From positions 2,542,001-2,606,000 of the forward strand of contig NZ_CP160631.1 in the NCBI RefSeq assembly GCF_040783975.1: a stretch of 64,000 bases of DNA. Reading direction: 5' to 3'. Every line of letters starts with the position of its first letter. The stretch's first letter is position 1. The notes under the pieces were generated by a model. That model was not told the origin of the DNA. It searched no databases and was given only the letters and a program-made list of their open reading frames with translations. Origin of the DNA: Pantoea sp. Ep11b. GTDB taxonomy: Bacteria; Pseudomonadota; Gammaproteobacteria; Enterobacterales; Enterobacteriaceae. Both the position numbers and the translations under genes were made by a program. Below are positions 1 to 10,446 of the stretch, in pieces.

Positions 1-453
1 AACCAGCGGATTAACACAGCGGATATCACCCCGGAATTTCATCTTCTATTTCACATCTTTTTTACTTTTCAGGTAACTGAAATCTTATGGCACGGCTCAT
101 TTCAGCAATTTATGCGTCTTAATCCTTAAATGCAGAAATAAATGACAACAAACGCAGTGAAATCTGCCTGTTTCAGGAGAATCCTTCAACCCCATACATT
201 CTGCTTATAAACAGGATGATATTCCGTGATCGGCGCCATAGCCCGGATGAAAAACGGTTAAATATGCCTTTGCTTCTATCTGAATGATTTTGTGCCAAAG
301 ATTTCGTTTGAGTTCGCATTTCGGATAGGCGACAGTGGGCTATCATTGTTGTGTTCGCCTAGTTTTTTTGGGTTCCCTTTTTCAGGACGAAGCCTTAAAT
401 AACCAGAACGGGTTGTCTCTCGGGTCAGCCGGTTTGCAAACAAGAGGTGCGCT
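1..453. other. Intergenic region upstream of ycgB
   Basis: No supported gene is visible here. The first half is A+T-rich and is probably the end of the intergenic region of a gene outside the window. The last 30 bases carry the ycgB ribosome binding site (AGAGGTG just before the ATG at 454). I could not assign a confident promoter. Confidence 0.5.
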
Positions 454-1989
454 ATGACGATAATCTTTGACGAAGCCATCAGAGACAGCAAACGACTCAA
501 CGACGGACCAGACTGGACATTCGAACTGCTGGATGTCTATTTAGCCGAGATCGACCGGGTCGCAAAACTCTACCGGCTGGATACCTACCCGCACCAGATC
601 GAAGTCATTACCTCTGAACAGATGATGGATGCCTATTCCAGCGTAGGTATGCCGATCAACTACTCTCACTGGTCATTCGGTAAAAAGTTTATCGAGACCG
701 AGCAGCGTTACAAACATGGGCAGCAGGGCCTGGCCTATGAAATCGTCATTAACTCCAATCCCTGCATCGCCTATCTGATGGAAGAGAACACCATGACCAT
801 GCAGGCGCTGGTGATGGCGCATGCCTGCTACGGTCACAACTCATTCTTTAAAAATAACTATCTGTTCCGCAGCTGGACTGACGCCGGATCGATCGTTGAC
901 TACCTGCTGTTTGCGAAAAATTACATCAGCGACTGCGAAGAGCGCTACGGCGTTGAAGAGGTCGAACGCCTGCTCGACTCCTGTCACGCCTTAATGAATT
1001 ATGGCGTCGATCGCTATAAACGCCCGCAGAAAATCTCTCTGCAGGAGGAGAAGGCGCGGCAGAAGAGCCGTGAAGAGTATCTGCAGAGTCAGGTAAATAC
1101 GCTCTGGCGCACGCTGCCGCGCCGTGAGAAAGAGGCGGTGCCCTTTGAAGCTGCGCGCTATCCCTCTGAGCCGCAGGAAAACCTGCTCTACTTTATGGAG
1201 AAAAACGCCCCGCTGCTGGAGCCGTGGCAGCGCGAGATCCTGCGCATCGTGCGCAAGGTCAGCCAGTATTTCTATCCCCAGAAACAGACTCAGGTGATGA
1301 ACGAGGGCTGGGCCACCTTCTGGCACTACACCATTCTTAATCACCTCTACGATGAGGGTAAAGTGTCGGAACGCTTTATGATGGAGTTCCTGCACAGCCA
1401 CACCAACGTCGTTTATCAGCCGCCCTATAACAGTCAGTGGTACAACGGCATCAATCCTTACGCATTAGGCTTTGCCATGATGCAGGACATCAAGCGTATC
1501 TGTCAGTCGCCGACGGAAGAGGATCGCTACTGGTTCCCGGATATCGCCGGATCCGACTGGCTGGAAACGCTGCATTTCGCCATGCGCGAGTTCAAGGATG
1601 AGAGCTTCATCAGTCAGTTCCTCTCGCCGAAGGTGATGCGCGATTTCCGTCTCTTCACCGTACTGGACGATGACCGCAATAACTACCTTGAAATCGCCGC
1701 GATCCACGATGAGGCAGGCTACCGGGCCATTCGCCAGCAGCTCTCGGCCCAGTACAACCTGAGTAATCTGGAACCCAATATTCAGGTCTATAACGTCGAT
1801 CTGCGTGGCGACCGCTCACTGACGCTGCGCTATGTGCCGCAGGGCCGCACGCCGCTGGATAAGAGCCGTCGCGAAGTGCTGAAGCATGTTCATCGCCTGT
1901 GGGGATTTGATGTGATACTCGAACAGCAGAATGAGGATGGCAGCGTCGAGCTGCTGGACCGCAATCCGCCACGCGGCGTTGCACTCTGA
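454..1989 (+). CDS. ycgB: SpoVR family protein YcgB
   Basis: A 511-residue SpoVR-family protein, essentially the same length as E. coli YcgB. The family is named after a Bacillus cortex-formation protein. In enterobacteria the function is unknown, and the E. coli gene is known as a stationary-phase (RpoS-dependent) gene. The long hydrophilic protein has no signal peptide or membrane span; the central NEGWATFWHY segment, rich in Trp and His, is typical of the family. The ATG at 454 has AGAGGTG upstream. It converges with fadR, and the two share a terminator, the same neighbour relation as in E. coli. Identity is from family recognition; the molecular role is not known. Confidence 0.93.
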   Translation: MTIIFDEAIRDSKRLNDGPDWTFELLDVYLAEIDRVAKLYRLDTYPHQIEVITSEQMMDAYSSVGMPINYSHWSFGKKFIETEQRYKHGQQGLAYEIVINSNPCIAYLMEENTMTMQALVMAHACYGHNSFFKNNYLFRSWTDAGSIVDYLLFAKNYISDCEERYGVEEVERLLDSCHALMNYGVDRYKRPQKISLQEEKARQKSREEYLQSQVNTLWRTLPRREKEAVPFEAARYPSEPQENLLYFMEKNAPLLEPWQREILRIVRKVSQYFYPQKQTQVMNEGWATFWHYTILNHLYDEGKVSERFMMEFLHSHTNVVYQPPYNSQWYNGINPYALGFAMMQDIKRICQSPTEEDRYWFPDIAGSDWLETLHFAMREFKDESFISQFLSPKVMRDFRLFTVLDDDRNNYLEIAAIHDEAGYRAIRQQLSAQYNLSNLEPNIQVYNVDLRGDRSLTLRYVPQGRTPLDKSRREVLKHVHRLWGFDVILEQQNEDGSVELLDRNPPRGVAL

Positions 1990-2003
1990 AGAGATAAAAA
2001 AAA

Positions 2004-2028
2004 CCGGACGCGAAGTCCGGTTTTTTTT
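2004..2028. terminator. Terminator between ycgB and fadR
   Basis: The stem CCGGAC/GTCCGG is followed by eight T on the plus strand and preceded by a run of A, so it can stop transcription from both convergent genes. The T run overlaps the fadR stop codon. Confidence 0.85.
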
Positions 2029-2746
2029 AACGTTTGTTGCCGAGATCGTCAGGCAGGTTCTTCTGCATGCTGTGCCAGATCTCACCGCTGCGGCGGCCAT
2101 AGTTACGCACCACCTCAACAATCTCATCCTGCCCTGGCGAGGTGTCGCACAGCGCCAGCAGCTTCAGATAGAAATCACGCGCCACCTGTCGGGCTTCAGG
2201 GTTGGAAAAGTAGTGGCGACCCACGCGCGTATAGAGACCTTTCAGCCCATTCAGGATCAGGCCGTAAATCGGGTTGCCTGAGGCAAAGGCCAGGCCCCGG
2301 AAGACCCGATAGTCGAGTTCAGTATAGGCATCCGCCTGGTCGGCGACTGCGCTGACCGTTTCCAGCACTTCACGCGCTTTATCGGGATGGTGGCGCAGGG
2401 CCCGGCTGATAAAGATCGATGAAATGTTACTGCGCACCGACAGCAGGTTGTCGATCAGCACCGGCACGCTGTCGTGATCGAGACGGGCCAGGGTTTCCAG
2501 GATGTTCAGCCCGGACGTTTCCCAGAAGTCGTTTACCCGCGTTGGCTTACCGTGCTGGATCGTAAGCCAGCCATCGCGCGCCAGGCGCTGCAGCACTTCA
2601 CGCAGTGTGGTGCGCGTCACCCCAATCAATTCAGAAAGCTCACGCTCAGCAGGAAGAATCGACCCGGGCGGAAAGCGACTGTTCCAGATGCTTTCAATAA
2701 TATACTCTTCAGCAAATCCCGCTGGACTCTGAGCCTTTATAACCAT
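2027..2746 (-). CDS. fadR: Fatty acid metabolism regulator FadR (GntR family)
   Basis: A 239-residue acyl-CoA-responsive transcription factor, the same length as E. coli FadR. It represses beta-oxidation genes and activates unsaturated fatty-acid synthesis genes. The N-terminal winged helix-turn-helix (about residues 8-72) contains the helix [20 protein letters not shown]; the remainder is the all-helical acyl-CoA-binding FCD-type domain. A likely target is in this window: a FadR-like palindrome lies upstream of fadD at 10447-10463. In E. coli the neighbour is nhaB; here fadR is followed directly by dsbB on the other strand. Confidence 0.96.
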   Translation of the reverse strand: MVIKAQSPAGFAEEYIIESIWNSRFPPGSILPAERELSELIGVTRTTLREVLQRLARDGWLTIQHGKPTRVNDFWETSGLNILETLARLDHDSVPVLIDNLLSVRSNISSIFISRALRHHPDKAREVLETVSAVADQADAYTELDYRVFRGLAFASGNPIYGLILNGLKGLYTRVGRHYFSNPEARQVARDFYLKLLALCDTSPGQDEIVEVVRNYGRRSGEIWHSMQKNLPDDLGNKR

Positions 2747-3087
2747 AGCAATGTGTTCTCGTTGCTTTTCTAATCATGATGGGCACTCATCATACCAGAC
2801 GCCCTATAGCGGATATAGCCTGCGTCACCATTAAAACCGGGCGCGGGCGCATATTTCAGACTGGCCGTCAGCCAGCGCGACGGCCAATGGCGGCGGCCTT
2901 GCTGGCTGCCGCGCGCCGCCTGTCGCCACCAGTGAATGTCCGCTTCGGCCTTTGCGGCGTCTCCCCCTGTAACCTGCGCTGGATCAGCATCAGGTTATGT
3001 TTACACACGATTTTTCCCTGGCTGTGGCTGGTTTGCCTGCGCTTTTGGTTTACACTGCGTGGCATTCACGTTTACAGGGAATGCAAT
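2747..3087. other. fadR-dsbB intergenic region (nhaB absent)
   Basis: About 340 bases separate the divergent fadR and dsbB starts. The dsbB frame stays open upstream from about 2776, but that peptide is Arg/Pro-rich, resembles no family I know and includes no NhaB-like membrane segments, so I treat it as noncoding. NhaB, the sodium/proton antiporter found here in E. coli, is not present. Confidence 0.6.
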
Positions 3088-3618
3088 ATGTTGAGATATC
3101 TGAATCGCTGCTCACGCGGTCGCGGTGCCTGGTTATTACTGGCCCTGACTGCGCTGGCGCTGGAGTTGGCGGCGCTCTTTTTTCAGCACGTCATGGGTCT
3201 GAAACCCTGCGTGATGTGCATCTATGAGCGGAATGCGCTGTTCGGAGTGCTGGGCGCGGGGCTGGCGGGGGCGATTGCGCCGAAATCGCCGTTGCGCCTG
3301 GGGGCGCTGGCGCTCTGGATCTACAGCGCCTGGGAAGGTCTGCGCCTCGCTTATGAACACACCATGATTCAGCTGCATCCAAATCCTTTTACCACCTGCG
3401 ATTTTGCGGCCCGCTTTCCCGGTTTTCTGCCGCTCGACAGGTGGCTGCCGTCGGTCTTTCTGGCCAGCGGTGACTGCGCAGAACGCAGCTGGACGTTTCT
3501 GACGCTGAGTATGCCGCAGTGGATGATTGTAGTGTTTGCCGGCTATCTGCTGGTGGCGGCGCTGGTCCTGATTGCGCAGCCCTTCAGACCGAAACAGCGC
3601 GACCTCTTTGGCCGCTGA
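3088..3618 (+). CDS. dsbB: Disulfide bond formation protein DsbB
   Basis: A quinone-linked inner-membrane oxidase that reoxidises periplasmic DsbA. The start at 3088 gives 176 residues, exactly the E. coli length. It places the first redox pair at Cys41 and Cys44 (KPCVMCIYE); the second pair is in the large periplasmic loop (TTCDF and SGDCAE). Four hydrophobic segments are visible. The frame is open further upstream, but the added peptide is unlike DsbB, so the internal ATG is chosen. A strong terminator follows immediately. Confidence 0.96.
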   Translation: MLRYLNRCSRGRGAWLLLALTALALELAALFFQHVMGLKPCVMCIYERNALFGVLGAGLAGAIAPKSPLRLGALALWIYSAWEGLRLAYEHTMIQLHPNPFTTCDFAARFPGFLPLDRWLPSVFLASGDCAERSWTFLTLSMPQWMIVVFAGYLLVAALVLIAQPFRPKQRDLFGR

Positions 3619-3627
3619 CAGAAAAAA

Positions 3628-3651
3628 GGCTGCCCGAGGCAGCCTTTTTTT
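3628..3651 (+). terminator. dsbB terminator
   Basis: A perfect 7-bp stem GGCTGCC/GGCAGCC with a three-base loop is followed by seven T. A run of A precedes it, so it may also serve the converging ycgN. Confidence 0.85.
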
Positions 3652-3673
3652 CATCCTTCCGCGTTTACGACAC

Positions 3674-4120
3674 TCAGCCGTTGCGGTCGGGCCGATCAAT
3701 GATGTGATCTTCCCAGTCGCGCACTTCACTTTCCCGCACCGCGATATAACGCACCGAAATGCGCTGGGCATGCATAGCGCTTTTCGAACCGGCACGCAGC
3801 GGATGCCAGGCCGGAAGCGGTTTGCCCTCGCCCAGCAGCCGGTAAGCACAGGTGCGCGGCAGCCAGTCAAAAGTGGTCAGATTTTCGCGGGTGAGCTTGA
3901 TGCAATCCTCTTCTAACTCGAAGCGGCGCTCATAGTTGCGGCACTGGCAGCTTTTGATGTTGAGCTGATTACAGGCGACGTTGGTGAAGTAGATCTCATC
4001 CGTGTCGGCGTCCTGTAACTTGTTCAGGCAACACTGACCGCAACCATCACACAAGGATTCCCACTCCTCATCGCTCATTTGTGCCAGGCGTTTGTGTTGC
4101 CAGAAAGGGGTATCAGTCAT
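3674..4120 (-). CDS. ycgN: YcgN family cysteine cluster protein (UPF0260)
   Basis: A 148-residue protein of the UPF0260/YkgJ-type Cys-cluster family. The signature is [12 protein letters not shown] near residue 25, with further Cys in the SCQCRNYE segment and a late Cys (RTCAYR), suggesting metal or iron-sulfur binding; the function is unknown. I chose the ATG at 4120 (MTDTPFW), which matches the family start, over an upstream in-frame ATG whose extra 20 residues look random. It precedes no gene on its strand; ycgM lies just upstream in the same direction, as in E. coli. Confidence 0.9.
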   Translation of the reverse strand: MTDTPFWQHKRLAQMSDEEWESLCDGCGQCCLNKLQDADTDEIYFTNVACNQLNIKSCQCRNYERRFELEEDCIKLTRENLTTFDWLPRTCAYRLLGEGKPLPAWHPLRAGSKSAMHAQRISVRYIAVRESEVRDWEDHIIDRPDRNG

Positions 4121-4184
4121 GATGATTGTCCGGGTTGTGCCTGAAACGCACCTTATAAAGCCTCTGCCGCAGTGATGCAAGTGT

Positions 4185-4850
4185 TTAGAGTACGCGTGTG
4201 CTGATGCCGTGGCCCGCTAATGAGACCTCCAGCTGATCCCCGGAACGCATCGGGCCGACCCCTTCCGGCGTGCCGGTCAGGATCACATCGCCGGCGCGCA
4301 GCGTAAAGTAGTGGCTCATATGAGCAATCAGCGGCAGGATTTTATGGATCATATCCGCAGTGGTGCCCTGCTGGCGGACCTCGCCGTTAACCAGCAACTT
4401 AAGCTCACTGTTCTGCGGGTCACCACTGAACCCGGCGGCCGGAATAAACCCGGAGATGGGACAGGCATTATCAAAGCCTTTGGACTTCTCCCACGGCTGA
4501 CCCGCTTTTTTCAGTCCGGCCTGCAGGTCCCGCAGCGTCAGATCCAGCGCCACACCATAACCTGCGATAGCCTGAGCCACATGCGCTTCGGTAGCCTGCT
4601 TCAGGGTGGCACCGATCAGCACCGCCAGTTCTACTTCATGGTGAACGTCGCCAAAGCCGTCGGGAATCGAGAGCGGCTGGCGCAGATCACACAGCGCAGT
4701 TTCCGGTTTAATGAAGATAACGGGTTCAGTCGGCGTTGCACTGCCCATCTCTTTAATGTGTTTTGCGTAGTTACTGCCGACGCAAACCACTTTGCTGACC
4801 GGAAAATCTATCAGAGCGCCTTGCCAGTTCCGATGCTGATACATGCTCAT
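4185..4850 (-). CDS. ycgM: Fumarylacetoacetate hydrolase family protein YcgM
   Basis: A 221-residue FAH-fold enzyme close in length to E. coli YcgM (219). The family fold is a metal-dependent C-C bond hydrolase/isomerase; related FAHD1-type proteins act on acylpyruvates or decarboxylate oxaloacetate. Visible family features are the acidic metal-binding region [18 protein letters not shown], the KGFDNACP segment and the C-terminal TGTPEGVGP. The physiological substrate is not established. The intergenic spacing to ycgN (about 65 bases) suggests possible cotranscription. Confidence 0.92.
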   Translation of the reverse strand: MSMYQHRNWQGALIDFPVSKVVCVGSNYAKHIKEMGSATPTEPVIFIKPETALCDLRQPLSIPDGFGDVHHEVELAVLIGATLKQATEAHVAQAIAGYGVALDLTLRDLQAGLKKAGQPWEKSKGFDNACPISGFIPAAGFSGDPQNSELKLLVNGEVRQQGTTADMIHKILPLIAHMSHYFTLRAGDVILTGTPEGVGPMRSGDQLEVSLAGHGISTRVL

Positions 4851-5160
4851 CCCCTGTTCAGGTTAGGTGTGATGCCAGCGTTGCTGGCGGATTGATGTTT
4901 GCCTGTGAGCTGATCGAAATGCCAGCCTCATGGCGTGATAATAAGATCCTTTTAACGGTCCGGGGGGTAGAATTTGTCAATAAGCGTAAACAGGGGCGCA
5001 TAATCGCTGAAGTTTCGACCAATCCGGGAGGGAATTCAGGCGAAAAATTTAAGAAGCGGAGAAAACAGATAAGCTGCGCCGTCTATTTTGCGCAGCCTTA
5101 AAGTCATATTATCCTGGCAGCATCGCGCTGAGAGGATTTATATTTACAGATGAATCTGAG
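4851..5160. other. ycgM-ycgL intergenic region
   Basis: About 310 bases with no convincing gene. A 69-codon plus-strand frame (4892-5101) has no good ribosome site and an arbitrary composition, and is rejected. The region presumably carries the ycgM promoter on the minus strand. Confidence 0.5.
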
Positions 5161-5436
5161 TTAAACTTTTTTATCAGCCTGTAAATGAATTTTTAGCAGA
5201 CTTTCGATTGGTGGAGGAAGCTGTAAATAATAGCCCTGTTCACTCAATCCCTGCTTAACTTTATTGATATCCGCATTAGCCAGTCTGTCGCGGCCCTCCA
5301 GCTTCAACACCATTGCCAGCTGGGGCTTGCCAAATCCTTTCAGCAACGCTTCAGGAACGCGCGAAAAATCGTCCTTTTTTTCAACATAGAGATAAGTCTG
5401 GTCACGTAACGGGCTTCTGTAGATCACACAAAACAT
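5161..5436 (-). CDS. ycgL: YcgL domain-containing protein
   Basis: A 91-residue single-domain YcgL protein with the typical start MFCVIYRS and the motif [11 protein letters not shown]. The family is a small alpha/beta fold of unknown function conserved in gammaproteobacteria. It is divergent from minC, as in E. coli. It ends in a Lys-rich tail. No catalytic residues are known. Confidence 0.92.
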   Translation of the reverse strand: MFCVIYRSPLRDQTYLYVEKKDDFSRVPEALLKGFGKPQLAMVLKLEGRDRLANADINKVKQGLSEQGYYLQLPPPIESLLKIHLQADKKV

Positions 5437-5591
5437 ATTTTTTACTCGAATTAACCGGCGTTGAGGCTTGTCTGAATATAGCTGTAACTATAACATGCTT
5501 GCAGAACTTCGAATATTCACCGTAAGCGCATAAACGATGATTTTATCATCGCCTGGCTGACGGTAGTGAAAACAGGACTGAGTCGGGACTG

Positions 5592-6311
5592 ATGTCGCAA
5601 ACGCCAATCGAATTTAAAGGTAGCAGTTTCACCCTGTCTGTCGTCCATCTGCATCACCATGACCCTGTGGTGATCCGCAAGGCACTCCAGGACAAGATTG
5701 ACCAGGCGCCAGATTTCCTGAAGAACGCTCCGGTGGTGCTTAACGTCGCCACACTGAGTGCAGATGTTAACTGGAAGCAGCTACAGCAGGCGATTCTTGC
5801 CACCGGTTTACGCATTGTCGGCGTGAGCGGCTGTAAAGATGATGCCCTGAAACGCATTATCGTCCGGGCCGGCCTGCCGGTACTGGCTGAAGGTAAAGAG
5901 GCCCGGCCGCGCAGTGAAGCGCCCGCCCCTGCGCCTGCACCGGTTCCTGAACCCCAGCCTGTGATGGCTGAAGCCGTCGCCGCCAAAACCCGCATCGTGA
6001 ATACCCCGGTGCGCTCAGGCCAGCAGATTTATGCGCGTGACGCTGACTTAATCGTCACCAGCAGCGTCAGCGCCGGGGCCGAACTGGTCGCCGATGGCAA
6101 CATTCATATTTATGGCATGATGCGCGGCCGTGCGCTGGCAGGCGCCAGCGGTGACCGCAACTGCCAGATTTTCTGTACCCATCTGGCCGCCGAGCTGGTC
6201 TCGATTGCCGGGGAGTACTGGATCATGGATCAGATCCCGCAAGAATTTTTTGGTAAAGCTGCGCGCCTGTGCCTGCAGGATGGCGCGCTGACTATCCAGA
6301 CACTTAATTAG
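5592..6311 (+). CDS. minC: Septum site-determining protein MinC
   Basis: A 239-residue FtsZ-polymerisation inhibitor. The N-terminal MinC domain (about 1-105) antagonises FtsZ. A Pro/Ala-rich linker ([12 protein letters not shown], about 115-130) precedes the C-terminal beta-helix (about 135-239), which dimerises and binds MinD. The linker is notably alternating Pro-Ala. It is the first gene of minCDE: 33 bases before minD, and minD-minE are separated by three bases. Confidence 0.97.
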   Translation: MSQTPIEFKGSSFTLSVVHLHHHDPVVIRKALQDKIDQAPDFLKNAPVVLNVATLSADVNWKQLQQAILATGLRIVGVSGCKDDALKRIIVRAGLPVLAEGKEARPRSEAPAPAPAPVPEPQPVMAEAVAAKTRIVNTPVRSGQQIYARDADLIVTSSVSAGAELVADGNIHIYGMMRGRALAGASGDRNCQIFCTHLAAELVSIAGEYWIMDQIPQEFFGKAARLCLQDGALTIQTLN

Positions 6312-6344
6312 GCCCCTTTTCTTTTGTTAAGGAAATCAACATTT

Positions 6345-7157
6345 ATGGCACGCATTATTGTAGTTACATCCGGTAAAGGGGGCGTTGGTAAGACCACGTC
6401 AAGCGCGGCCATCGCCACCGGTTTAGCGCAGAAAGGCAAAAAGACGGTTGTGATCGACTTTGATATCGGTCTGCGTAACCTGGATCTGATCATGGGCTGT
6501 GAACGCCGTGTGGTCTATGACTTCGTTAACGTCATCCAGGGCGATGCCACGCTGAACCAGGCACTGATTCGCGACAAACGCACTGAGCAGCTCTACATCC
6601 TGCCTGCGTCACAGACCCGCGATAAAGATGCGCTGACCCGTGAAGGTGTTGAAAAAGTCCTGAACGACTTAGCCGCAATGGAGTTCGATTTCATCGTCTG
6701 CGACTCACCGGCGGGTATCGAAACCGGTGCGCTGATGGCGCTCTACTTTGCCGATGAAGCCATCATTACCACCAACCCGGAAGTCTCCTCTGTTCGCGAC
6801 TCCGACCGTATTCTGGGCATCATCTCATCTAAATCCCGTCGCGCTGAAAACAGTCAGGAGCCGGTAAAAGAGCATCTGCTGCTGACCCGTTATAATCCTG
6901 GCCGCGTAAGCCGTGGCGACATGCTGAGCATGGAAGATGTGCTGGAGATCCTGCGCATTCCGCTGGTCGGTGTGATCCCTGAAGATCAGTCAGTCTTGCG
7001 CGCCTCTAACCAGGGCGAGCCGGTGATCCTTGACAGTGAGTCAGATGCTGGCAAAGCCTATGCCGATACCGTTGAACGGTTGCTCGGTGAAGTTCGTCCC
7101 TTCCGCTTTATCGAAGAAGAGAAGAAGGGTTTCCTGAAACGCCTGTTCGGGGGATAA
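6345..7157 (+). CDS. minD: Septum site-determining ATPase MinD
   Basis: A 270-residue ParA/MinD-family ATPase that recruits MinC to the membrane and oscillates with MinE. The deviant Walker A motif GKGGVGKTT begins near residue 10. The C-terminal amphipathic membrane-targeting helix ends in KKGFLKRLFGG. The ATG at 6345 (MARIIVV) is preceded by AAGGAAA and gives the E. coli length; an ATG seven codons upstream is in frame but not needed. Confidence 0.98.
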   Translation: MARIIVVTSGKGGVGKTTSSAAIATGLAQKGKKTVVIDFDIGLRNLDLIMGCERRVVYDFVNVIQGDATLNQALIRDKRTEQLYILPASQTRDKDALTREGVEKVLNDLAAMEFDFIVCDSPAGIETGALMALYFADEAIITTNPEVSSVRDSDRILGIISSKSRRAENSQEPVKEHLLLTRYNPGRVSRGDMLSMEDVLEILRIPLVGVIPEDQSVLRASNQGEPVILDSESDAGKAYADTVERLLGEVRPFRFIEEEKKGFLKRLFGG

Positions 7158-7160
7158 ACC

Positions 7161-7430
7161 ATGGCATTACTTGATTTCTTTTTATCCCGGAAGAAGAACA
7201 CTGCCAATATAGCCAAGGAAAGGCTGCAGATTATCGTGGCAGAACGGAGAAGGGGCGACAGTGAGCCCCACTATCTTCCGCAACTTAAGCGCGACATTCT
7301 GGAAGTGATTTGCAGATATGTAAAGATTGACCCGGAAATGGTGACGGTGCAGCTGGATCAGAAAGGGGATGATATCTCCATTCTGGAGCTGAACGTCACG
7401 CTGCCGGAAACGGATGACGTGACGAAATGA
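7161..7430 (+). CDS. minE: Cell division topological specificity factor MinE
   Basis: An 89-residue activator of the MinD ATPase. The N-terminal amphipathic membrane-binding segment ([12 protein letters not shown]) is followed by the MinD-contact helix ([13 protein letters not shown]) and a beta-rich dimerisation domain. It starts three bases after the minD stop, indicating translational coupling. It closes the operon and is followed by a hairpin. Confidence 0.97.
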   Translation: MALLDFFLSRKKNTANIAKERLQIIVAERRRGDSEPHYLPQLKRDILEVICRYVKIDPEMVTVQLDQKGDDISILELNVTLPETDDVTK

Positions 7431-7451
7431 CGCTGACCGTTTCCTGAATTT

Positions 7452-7478
7452 CCCCTGCGCTCTGGCAGGGGAAATTTT
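7452..7478 (+). terminator. Probable minCDE terminator
   Basis: The stem CCCCTGC/GCAGGGG is followed by AAATTTTA, a weak U-tract. It lies between the convergent minE and rnd stops. Confidence 0.55.
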
Positions 7479-7483
7479 ATCGG

Positions 7484-8605
7484 TCAGACATCCGCCAGAA
7501 TGGCATCAATGCCAGGCTTCAACAGTTCGCCCCGCCATCCGGTGAGTAACTCCGGCTGACGTCCCTGTGGCTTCAGGCCCCAGTGCTGGCTGAGAACCTG
7601 ATTGATCTGACGGCGTGACGCCAGCAGTTCCTGACTGAACCCACTCTGCTCACTCACCTGCTGCACCAGTGCTTTTACTGCTTTAAACACCTGCTTATAG
7701 TGCGGATGATCGATCAGATTACCCAGCGGTGCGGGTAATTCACTCTCGTCCAGCGCCGCAGCGTCGGCGACCAGCGCCACCAGCGTTTTGCCGTGGAAAC
7801 GAATCTCATGTCCCGACAGCCCCAGATGGTCCAGCTCGCCCAGTGAGCCAGGCATAAAGCGGGCGACCTTCCAGAGATGCTCTTCGCGCACCACAAAATT
7901 GACCGCCATATCCTTTTCACGCGCCAGCTTCAGACGCCAGGCCGCCAGCCGCTGTAATGCCGCCAGCTGACGGGGGCGCAGCTGCCAGGCATTGGTGATA
8001 TCCCGCCAGGCATCATCCGGTACAACCGTGTCGAGACGGCGCTGACAGAGGTTTTCGCACTCGCTGAGCGCCGCTGCCATATTACCGGCAGCCTCAGTAT
8101 TCGCCATCAGTTGACGGGCAATCGGCAGCAGATAGTGGACATCTGCTGCTGCATAGGCGCACTGACGCTCGGTCAGCGGACGCGCCAGCCAGTCTGTGCG
8201 TGATTCACTTTTATCAAGCTCAACCTGGGTGAAATGGGCCACCATGGCGGCAAAACCCCATGAGAGTGGCTGGCCGGAGAAGGCTGCCAGAATCTGGGTG
8301 TCGATCATCGGCGTCGGCAGAACGCCGAAGCGGTGCAGGAAAACTTCCAGATCTTCCCCGCCGGCATGCAGGAATTTGGTGACGCGCGTATCCGTTAAGA
8401 GTTCGATAAAGGGTGACCAGTCACGGATATTCAGCGGATCAATCAGCACCAGTTGCTGATCGTCAAACAACTGGATCAGACCCAGCTGAGGATAGTAAGT
8501 GCGGGTACGGACAAATTCGGTATCCAGTGCCACCGCCGCGTGCTGGCGCGCTTTCTGACACACGTCTGCCAGTTGATCATCCTGGTCGATAAGGGAATAG
8601 TTCAC
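7484..8605 (-). CDS. rnd: Ribonuclease D
   Basis: A 373-residue 3'-5' exoribonuclease that trims tRNA and other stable RNA precursors. It belongs to the DEDDy family: exo I has LDTEF (about residue 28), exo II has LHAGGEDLEVF (about residue 79) and exo III is in AAADVHYLLPIA with the catalytic Tyr. One or two HRDC domains follow in the C-terminal half (LRPRQLAALQRLAAWR). The length matches E. coli RNase D (375). It lies downstream of fadD on the same strand but is separated from it by a terminator. Confidence 0.96.
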   Translation of the reverse strand: MNYSLIDQDDQLADVCQKARQHAAVALDTEFVRTRTYYPQLGLIQLFDDQQLVLIDPLNIRDWSPFIELLTDTRVTKFLHAGGEDLEVFLHRFGVLPTPMIDTQILAAFSGQPLSWGFAAMVAHFTQVELDKSESRTDWLARPLTERQCAYAAADVHYLLPIARQLMANTEAAGNMAAALSECENLCQRRLDTVVPDDAWRDITNAWQLRPRQLAALQRLAAWRLKLAREKDMAVNFVVREEHLWKVARFMPGSLGELDHLGLSGHEIRFHGKTLVALVADAAALDESELPAPLGNLIDHPHYKQVFKAVKALVQQVSEQSGFSQELLASRRQINQVLSQHWGLKPQGRQPELLTGWRGELLKPGIDAILADV

Positions 8606-8655
8606 GTCTGATTTTCACCGCAGCCAACAACGCGCGGCGCTCCATGTTAAACACA

Positions 8656-8681
8656 ATAAAAACGCCGGACATGCCGGCGTT
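8656..8681 (-). terminator. fadD terminator
   Basis: The stem AACGCCGG/CCGGCGTT has a five-base loop; on the minus strand a run of T follows it. It lies just after the fadD stop. Confidence 0.8.
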
Positions 8682-8702
8682 CAACCTCAATTCAGTCCTG
8701 CT

Positions 8703-10376
8703 TCAGCGCCCGGACTTTGCCTCGTCGCGCAGTTCACGTCGCAGTATCTTGCCAACGTTGGTTTTAGGCAATTCATCCCGGAACTCGATGATCTTCGGCA
8801 CTTTGTAACCGGTCAGCTGACGGCGACAGTGGTCGAGCACCTCCTCTTTTGTCAGCGAGGGATCTTTTCTGACGATGCAGACTTTCACCGCTTCGCCCGA
8901 GAGATCGCTGGGCACGCCAATCGCCGCCGCTTCACGTACTTTAGGATGTTGCATCAGCACATCTTCGATCTCATTCGGGTAGACATTAAAGCCTGACACC
9001 AGAATCATATCTTTTTTGCGGTCGACGATGCGAATAAAGCCTTCCTCATCAACGGTAACAATATCACCGCTGTGGAGCCAGCCATTTTTCAGCACCTCGG
9101 CCGTGGCCTCGGGGTGCTGCCAGTAACCCAGCATCACCTGCGGACCGCGGATGCAGAGCTCGCCCGGTTCACCCGGTGGCACCTCATTACCGGCATCATC
9201 CAGAATCAGGACATCGGTAGAAGGCACCGGCAGGCCGATACTGCCGGTGTGACAGCTGATGTCATAGGGATTGACCGACACCAGCGGCGAACACTCGGTC
9301 AGGCCATAACCCTCCAACAGATAGTGCCCGGTGAGCTTTTCCCAGCGCTCAGCCACCACTTTCTGCACCGCCATTCCGCCGCCCGCAGAGAGACGCAGCG
9401 TGGAAAAATCGAGTTTATTAAACTGCTCATCGTTGAGGAGCGCGTTAAACAGCGTGTTCACGCCGGTGATGGCGGTAAAGGGCACCCTGCCCAGCTCTTT
9501 GACAAAGCCGGGGATGTCGCGCGGATTGGTGATCAACAGGTTCTGACCGCCCAGTTCCAGGAACAGCAGGCCATTCACGGTGAGTGCAAAGATGTGATAC
9601 AGCGGCAACGCGGTGACCACAAACTCTTTGCCATCGCGCAGCATTTTGCCATAGGTCGCCCGGGTCTGCTCAATGTTCGCCTGCATGTTGCGATGGGTCA
9701 GCATCGCCCCTTTGGCAACGCCAGTGGTGCCGCCGGTATACTGGAGGAAGGCGAGATCGTCATTGGAAACCGTCGGACGCTGATAAGGCAGCGCGGCCCC
9801 ACTCTCCAGCACCTGACGAAACGAGATGGCGCCCGGCAGATGGTATTTTGGCACCAGCTTTTTCACATATTTGACGACAAAGTTTACCAGTGTGGCTTTA
9901 AGCGGGGCCAGCTGATCGCCCATCCGGGTCAGAATGACGTGGCGAACCGGGGTTTCTGCCACCACTTTTTCCAGCGTGTGGGCAAAATTGGAGACGATAA
10001 CGATGGCGCTGGCGCCGCTGTCATTAAGCTGATGCTTCAGTTCACGCGGCGTATAGAGCGGATTGACGTTGACCACGACCATGCCCGCACGCAGCACGCC
10101 AAACAGGGCCACCGGATACTGGAGCAGGTTAGGCATCATCAGCGCCACCCTGTCTCCGGCTTTCAGGCCCAGCTGTTGCTGGAGATAGGCGGCAAACGCG
10201 CGGCTCTTCTCCTCCAGCTGGCGAAACGTCATTTTCTGACCCATGTTCAGAAAGGCGGGTTGATCGGCGTAGCGTTTTACGGCCTGCTCAAACAGATCGA
10301 CCAGAGAAGTATAACGATCTGCACTTATTTCGGCAGGCACATCTGCCGGGTAGCGTTTCAGCCAAACCTTATTCAA
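8703..10376 (-). CDS. fadD: Long-chain fatty acid-CoA ligase FadD
   Basis: An inner-membrane-associated acyl-CoA synthetase that activates imported long-chain fatty acids. The AMP-binding P-loop [17 protein letters not shown], the GYGLTECSP motif and the FACS signature region [20 protein letters not shown] are all present. I place the start at a TTG (10376; [13 protein letters not shown]) because E. coli fadD also uses TTG there; GGGGTGGA lies four to eleven bases upstream and the product is 557 residues (E. coli 561). In-frame ATGs at 10409 and 10424 are alternatives, the former with GAGG nearby. A FadR-like operator lies about 70 bases upstream. Confidence 0.94.
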   Translation of the reverse strand: MNKVWLKRYPADVPAEISADRYTSLVDLFEQAVKRYADQPAFLNMGQKMTFRQLEEKSRAFAAYLQQQLGLKAGDRVALMMPNLLQYPVALFGVLRAGMVVVNVNPLYTPRELKHQLNDSGASAIVIVSNFAHTLEKVVAETPVRHVILTRMGDQLAPLKATLVNFVVKYVKKLVPKYHLPGAISFRQVLESGAALPYQRPTVSNDDLAFLQYTGGTTGVAKGAMLTHRNMQANIEQTRATYGKMLRDGKEFVVTALPLYHIFALTVNGLLFLELGGQNLLITNPRDIPGFVKELGRVPFTAITGVNTLFNALLNDEQFNKLDFSTLRLSAGGGMAVQKVVAERWEKLTGHYLLEGYGLTECSPLVSVNPYDISCHTGSIGLPVPSTDVLILDDAGNEVPPGEPGELCIRGPQVMLGYWQHPEATAEVLKNGWLHSGDIVTVDEEGFIRIVDRKKDMILVSGFNVYPNEIEDVLMQHPKVREAAAIGVPSDLSGEAVKVCIVRKDPSLTKEEVLDHCRRQLTGYKVPKIIEFRDELPKTNVGKILRRELRDEAKSGR

Positions 10377-10446
10377 GGATCCACCCCGATAATTATGTTG
10401 TATTTCCATCGCTGCCTCAGCCAATCTGGTTTGTTAACAATATTTT

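Noticed and set aside
2776..3087. Upstream extension of the dsbB frame
   Set aside because: The added peptide is Arg/Pro-rich with no membrane pattern; DsbB length and Cys spacing fit the ATG at 3088.
4892..5101. A 69-codon plus-strand frame between ycgM and ycgL
   Set aside because: No ribosome site, no coherent composition and no known relative.
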